From assembly GCA_958430865.1 (NCBI GenBank), contig CAUDNR010003535.1, forward strand, positions 1,610 through 36,941: 35,332 nt of DNA, written 5' to 3'. The translations under genes and the position numbers were made by a program. The first letter of the stretch is position 1, and every line of letters begins with the position of its first letter. The notes below the pieces were generated by a model. It worked only from the letters and a program-made list of their open reading frames with translations, was not told where the DNA came from and did not search any database. Positions 32,694-35,332 of this stretch are shown here, in pieces. The DNA is from Entrophospora sp. SA101 (taxonomy: Eukaryota; Glomeromycota; Glomeromycetes; Entrophosporales; Entrophosporaceae).

Positions 32694-33270
32694 TTGAAAT
32701 ATTTTCCAAGCATTTAAAAAAAAATCTGATGTTTTTATTTGTTCTCTCTTCTACTAATCTTCTCTTCTCTATTAATCTTGACAATATTTTCTCCCAATTA
32801 ATAAAAATCAAATCTTCTCCATCAATCATAATTAATCCTTATTAGTATTTATTAATTTTATTTATGCATACAATTATTGTTTTTTTCAGTGTAGATATAG
32901 ATGTAGATGTAGATGTAGATGTAGATATCTTTAGTTTTTATTGAATTAATCTAGGTTTTTTAATATTATTAATAGTATTATATTAAATAGATCTCTGCCA
33001 GTTTTCCTGAATGTTAATGATAGCAGTTTAAAAATTGAAGATCTTCCAAATAAAGGACAATTCCATAAAATTTTTAATTAATTATTGATCAAATTTTTTG
33101 TTAAGCTTTAAATCATCAGAGATATTTTTGGAAAAAAAACTTTTACATTTTGTTAAACAATTTAAAGTATTAGTTATTAATCTATTAACTAATTATTTAG
33201 TCCACTTCCTAATTTATTTAAAGTACAAGAATTGTTTAATGATTCATTTAAAATTTAAAAATAGTTTCAA
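32694..33270. other. Intergenic, with a (TAGATG)n tract
   Basis: A hexanucleotide repeat (TAGATG)n lies at 32891-32928. A 65-codon opening at 33098-33295 is Phe/Leu/Lys-rich and not supported as a gene. Confidence 0.55.
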
Positions 33271-33272
33271 TA

Positions 33273-33440
33273 AATTTTCAAATGGTGTTTGTTAAAACAA
33301 ATCATTAATATAGTGTTCCTAACCGAAAATCAAATTTTTTATGAATATTCAAAAATCAATTTATTCAAGGATATTTGAATATATTAATATATATAAATTT
33401 TCAAATGGTGTTTGTTAAAACAAGTCACTAATATGTGGCG
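33273..33440. repeat. Direct repeat pair, ~45 bp, 120 bp apart
   Basis: AAATTTTCAAATGGTGTTTG continuing TTAAAACAA occurs at 33274-33303 and again at 33396-33424, followed in both by a diverged TCA.TAATAT segment. The right copy ends ~25 bp before the small inverted-repeat element at 33457. Confidence 0.85.
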
Positions 33441-33456
33441 TTGACACTGCAATTAT

Positions 33457-33599
33457 TATACATGAAGTCGAAATTAAAACCCCAAAGTTGAAATGTTTCG
33501 ACTTGAGGCAACTACATAGTAAAAATCAGTTTCAACCTTATTTCAACCCTATTTTGACCAGATCTGCAAATGGTCGAAATAGTTTCGACTTCATGTATA
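33457..33599. mobile_element. Small inverted-repeat element (143 bp, MITE-like)
   Basis: Ends are the 17-bp inverted repeats TATACATGAAGTCGAAA (33457-33473) and TTTCGACTTCATGTATA (33583-33599), a perfect pair. The interior contains GTTTCGAC/GTCGAAA motifs resembling those of the hAT-type element at 12686-13448. No convincing target duplication was found (flanks GCAATTAT and TGCATGAT), so it may be an old or truncated insertion. Confidence 0.65.
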
Positions 33600-34880
33600 T
33601 GCATGATATTGTAGGGCTTATTCTCAAGACTTCATAAATAAAAATATCAAGAAATTTCAATTTCTTGAGACTTTCATCATTAACTGAATCTATGCTGGTT
33701 GAATCTGGTGGAAAATTTCATTGATTAAATGAACTTTATATTCTAGATATTTATATAAATGATAATCATAGACAAAAAGTGATGCTGTCATCTACATATT
33801 TTTTTTTATAATATAAAAACTTTGTTTAGTGAAATTCAAATTTCAATCAAAAATATAATAAGGATTTATCACTCACAGTGCCCTAATAATATTTCAAATA
33901 CAATTTCATTAATTTCACCATTAGTCATTGGTCATTATAAAGTTTATCATTCTCACTGAAATTATTCTTCCCTAAATCTTTTCTAGTATTTGCATTAATT
34001 TCATTATCATGATCCATTATTTCAATTTCTTCTCTCTTTGATTACTCCAAGCAAACTTTTCTAAGATGATTATGGATCAATCTGACTGGTGTGTACAATC
34101 TGATAAAAAAACTATTGATGCAATATATTTATGAATTAATTCTAGTATATTCTCATTTTCTTGTAGCAAACTAATAGTAGTCATATCTGATGAATTTTCG
34201 TTGTTGTTGATTTGATTTCTCAATTCATTAAAATAATTTTCTAGCATGTAACCTTTTTAGTAGTCATTGTTTTGTATGAGAGACCACTTAATCTTGAAAA
34301 CCAAGAAGATAAATTAATAAGATAAGCATCATTATTATTCTTTTATTATTTTAAATTCCCGAATTTAATAATTTCCACTTGTGAATAACTATCTTTGACC
34401 AAATCAATCATGAAGTCTTTAAACTTGGTGACAAACCTGCATTAACTAAAAATTTACAATTAAATGACCAAGATTCTAGGTCATTTTCATAGTTTTACTG
34501 TGGGACACACCCAAGTATTTTAATTTTTGATAAATACAGATGATCTTTCAAGTTTTAAAATTAGGCAACTATTTGTATATGAGCTCAGTCCGATGCTTCA
34601 ATTTGGCCTTCCAAACATAGTAAATTAGCTTGAGCTTTAAACTGATATATCTCATGCTCTGTGCAATAAAATTTCAAATTCAATCACCAGTTGATAGCTT
34701 TACTTAAGATAAACAAAATGATGGTTTTGATTTTTTCAAACTAGAAAGATTATTTGCGCACTTGTGAGCCCACTACACCATGTGATAGCCCTCATTCCAT
34801 CCAGCTCTTGTTGAGTTTTTTTATTACGTAATTTGAAATTATTGGTTGATTAATAATAAACTCTTAATTAAATCAGCTCT
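33600..34880. other. Decayed sequence, no supported gene
   Basis: Short coding-like stretches are visible on the minus strand: IMDHDNEINANTRKDLGKNN at about 34018-33959 and YQFKAQANLLCLEGQIEAS at about 34646-34590, separated by many stops. They suggest an old, unrecognised protein-coding relic running leftward, but it cannot be assembled. Confidence 0.35.
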
Positions 34881-34899
34881 ACATAACCATATAAAGCTC

Positions 34900-34996
34900 C
34901 TAACGGGTCGGGCGGGCGAGATTGGCCCGAATCTTTTAAAGGCAAACCCGAAACCGACCCGAAATTTTCGGTCGAGTTTGGGTTGATTTCGGGCTA
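34900..34996. other. GC-rich island with CCCGA-type motifs
   Basis: In otherwise AT-rich DNA this stretch contains GGGTCGGGCGGGCGAG, GGCCCGAAT, ACCCGAAACCGACCCGAA and TTTCGGGCT. The inverted TCGGG/CCCGA motifs recall terminal regions of some DNA transposons, but no second end is in the window. Confidence 0.5.
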
Positions 34997-35087
34997 ATAG
35001 GAAAATTTTGTGATTTACATAAATTCGGATAATAATAATTAATTAAATATAAAAGGCGAAACAGTTATAGTGGTTTAAAAGCTGCAA

Positions 35088-35109
35088 TTTGTGTCATGCA
35101 TGACACAAA
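35088..35109. repeat. 22-bp perfect palindrome
   Basis: The sequence TTTGTGTCATGC followed by its exact complement ATGACACAAA reads the same on both strands; it directly precedes the tandem repeat at 35113. Confidence 0.9.
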
Positions 35110-35112
35110 ACA

Positions 35113-35228
35113 CAATTCATGATGCAAGAGATGTAGGGCGCAATTCGCGATGCAAAACGTAACTCAAGGCAATTCGCGATGCAAGACGTAATTCAAGACA
35201 ATTCGTGACACAATACATAATTAAAGAC
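35113..35228. repeat. Four-copy tandem repeat, ~29-bp unit
   Basis: Units start at 35113, 35141, 35170 and 35199, each beginning CAATTCNNGA and continuing GCAAGACGTAATTCAAG with differences. Copies 2 and 3 are the most alike. No coding potential. Confidence 0.85.
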
Positions 35229-35332
35229 ACAAGGCTAGTGGATGATGGCCGGAACAACATAGCGGGTATTCGATTTTACGAAATGATCAGCATTAGTTTC
35301 ACAACATATAAATCATATACAAATGACCTGTC

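Noticed and set aside
1..35332. CRISPR array, rRNA or tRNA genes
   Set aside because: No regularly spaced identical repeats with unique spacers and no recognisable tRNA or rRNA sequence were seen on either strand.

Overview
The window looks like the accessory part of a nuclear chromosome from an arbuscular mycorrhizal fungus (Glomeromycotina, Rhizophagus-like). This is inferred from strongly AT-rich DNA, short spliceosomal introns of about 55-100 nt with GT..AG ends, and a characteristic gene set: BTB-BACK-TLDc, MATA-type HMG box, dsRNA-binding, Crinkler-like NTPase/nuclease and transposase-like families. No bacterial-type operon, rRNA or tRNA was recognised.

Layout. 1-2.1 kb: gene debris, including a truncated duplicate of the 3' ends of the two genes next door. 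2.56-4.22 kb (+): intact two-exon BTB-BACK-TLDc gene. 4.41-5.97 kb (-): a seven-exon polytopic membrane protein of 366 aa, reconstructed here, convergent with the BTB gene. 6.15-7.42 kb (+): unrecognised low-complexity gene. 8.1-8.7 kb (-): broken PIF1-helicase tail. 8.9-9.9 kb: tandem and dispersed repeats. 10.4-10.85 kb: tail fragment of a transposase-like protein. 11.2-11.9 kb (+): a RIB3 (DHBP synthase) pseudogene. 12.69-13.45 kb: a hAT-type non-autonomous element with perfect 18-bp TIRs and an 8-bp target duplication. 15.4-16.1 kb: a foldback hairpin followed by a decayed TnpB/Fanzor-like RuvC nuclease gene. 16.1-20.0 kb: AT-rich non-coding DNA. 20.0-21.5 kb (+): MATA-HMG gene. 23.3-24.6 kb (-): protein with two dsRNA-binding-type domains. 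25.0-27.3 kb (+): Crinkler-type NTPase/nuclease relic. 28.3-30.3 kb (+): transposase-like gene with frameshifts, in-frame TGA codons and a nested 228-bp palindromic MITE. 30.4-31.1 kb: coiled-coil relic. 31.2-32.7 kb (+): two-exon Myb/SANT-like gene. 33-35.3 kb: small inverted-repeat elements, tandem repeats and decayed sequence.

Four or five genes look intact: BTB-TLDc, the membrane protein, MATA-HMG, the dsRBD protein and Myb/SANT. The rest is mobile-element and pseudogene debris. No metabolic or regulatory pathway links the intact genes. The most informative signals are the Fanzor/TnpB fossil, the frame-preserving MITE insertion, the run of in-frame TGA codons at expected Trp sites in the 28-31 kb relics, the RIB3 pseudogene, and the partial duplication of a convergent gene pair. 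All family assignments come from motif reading by eye, without database searches.
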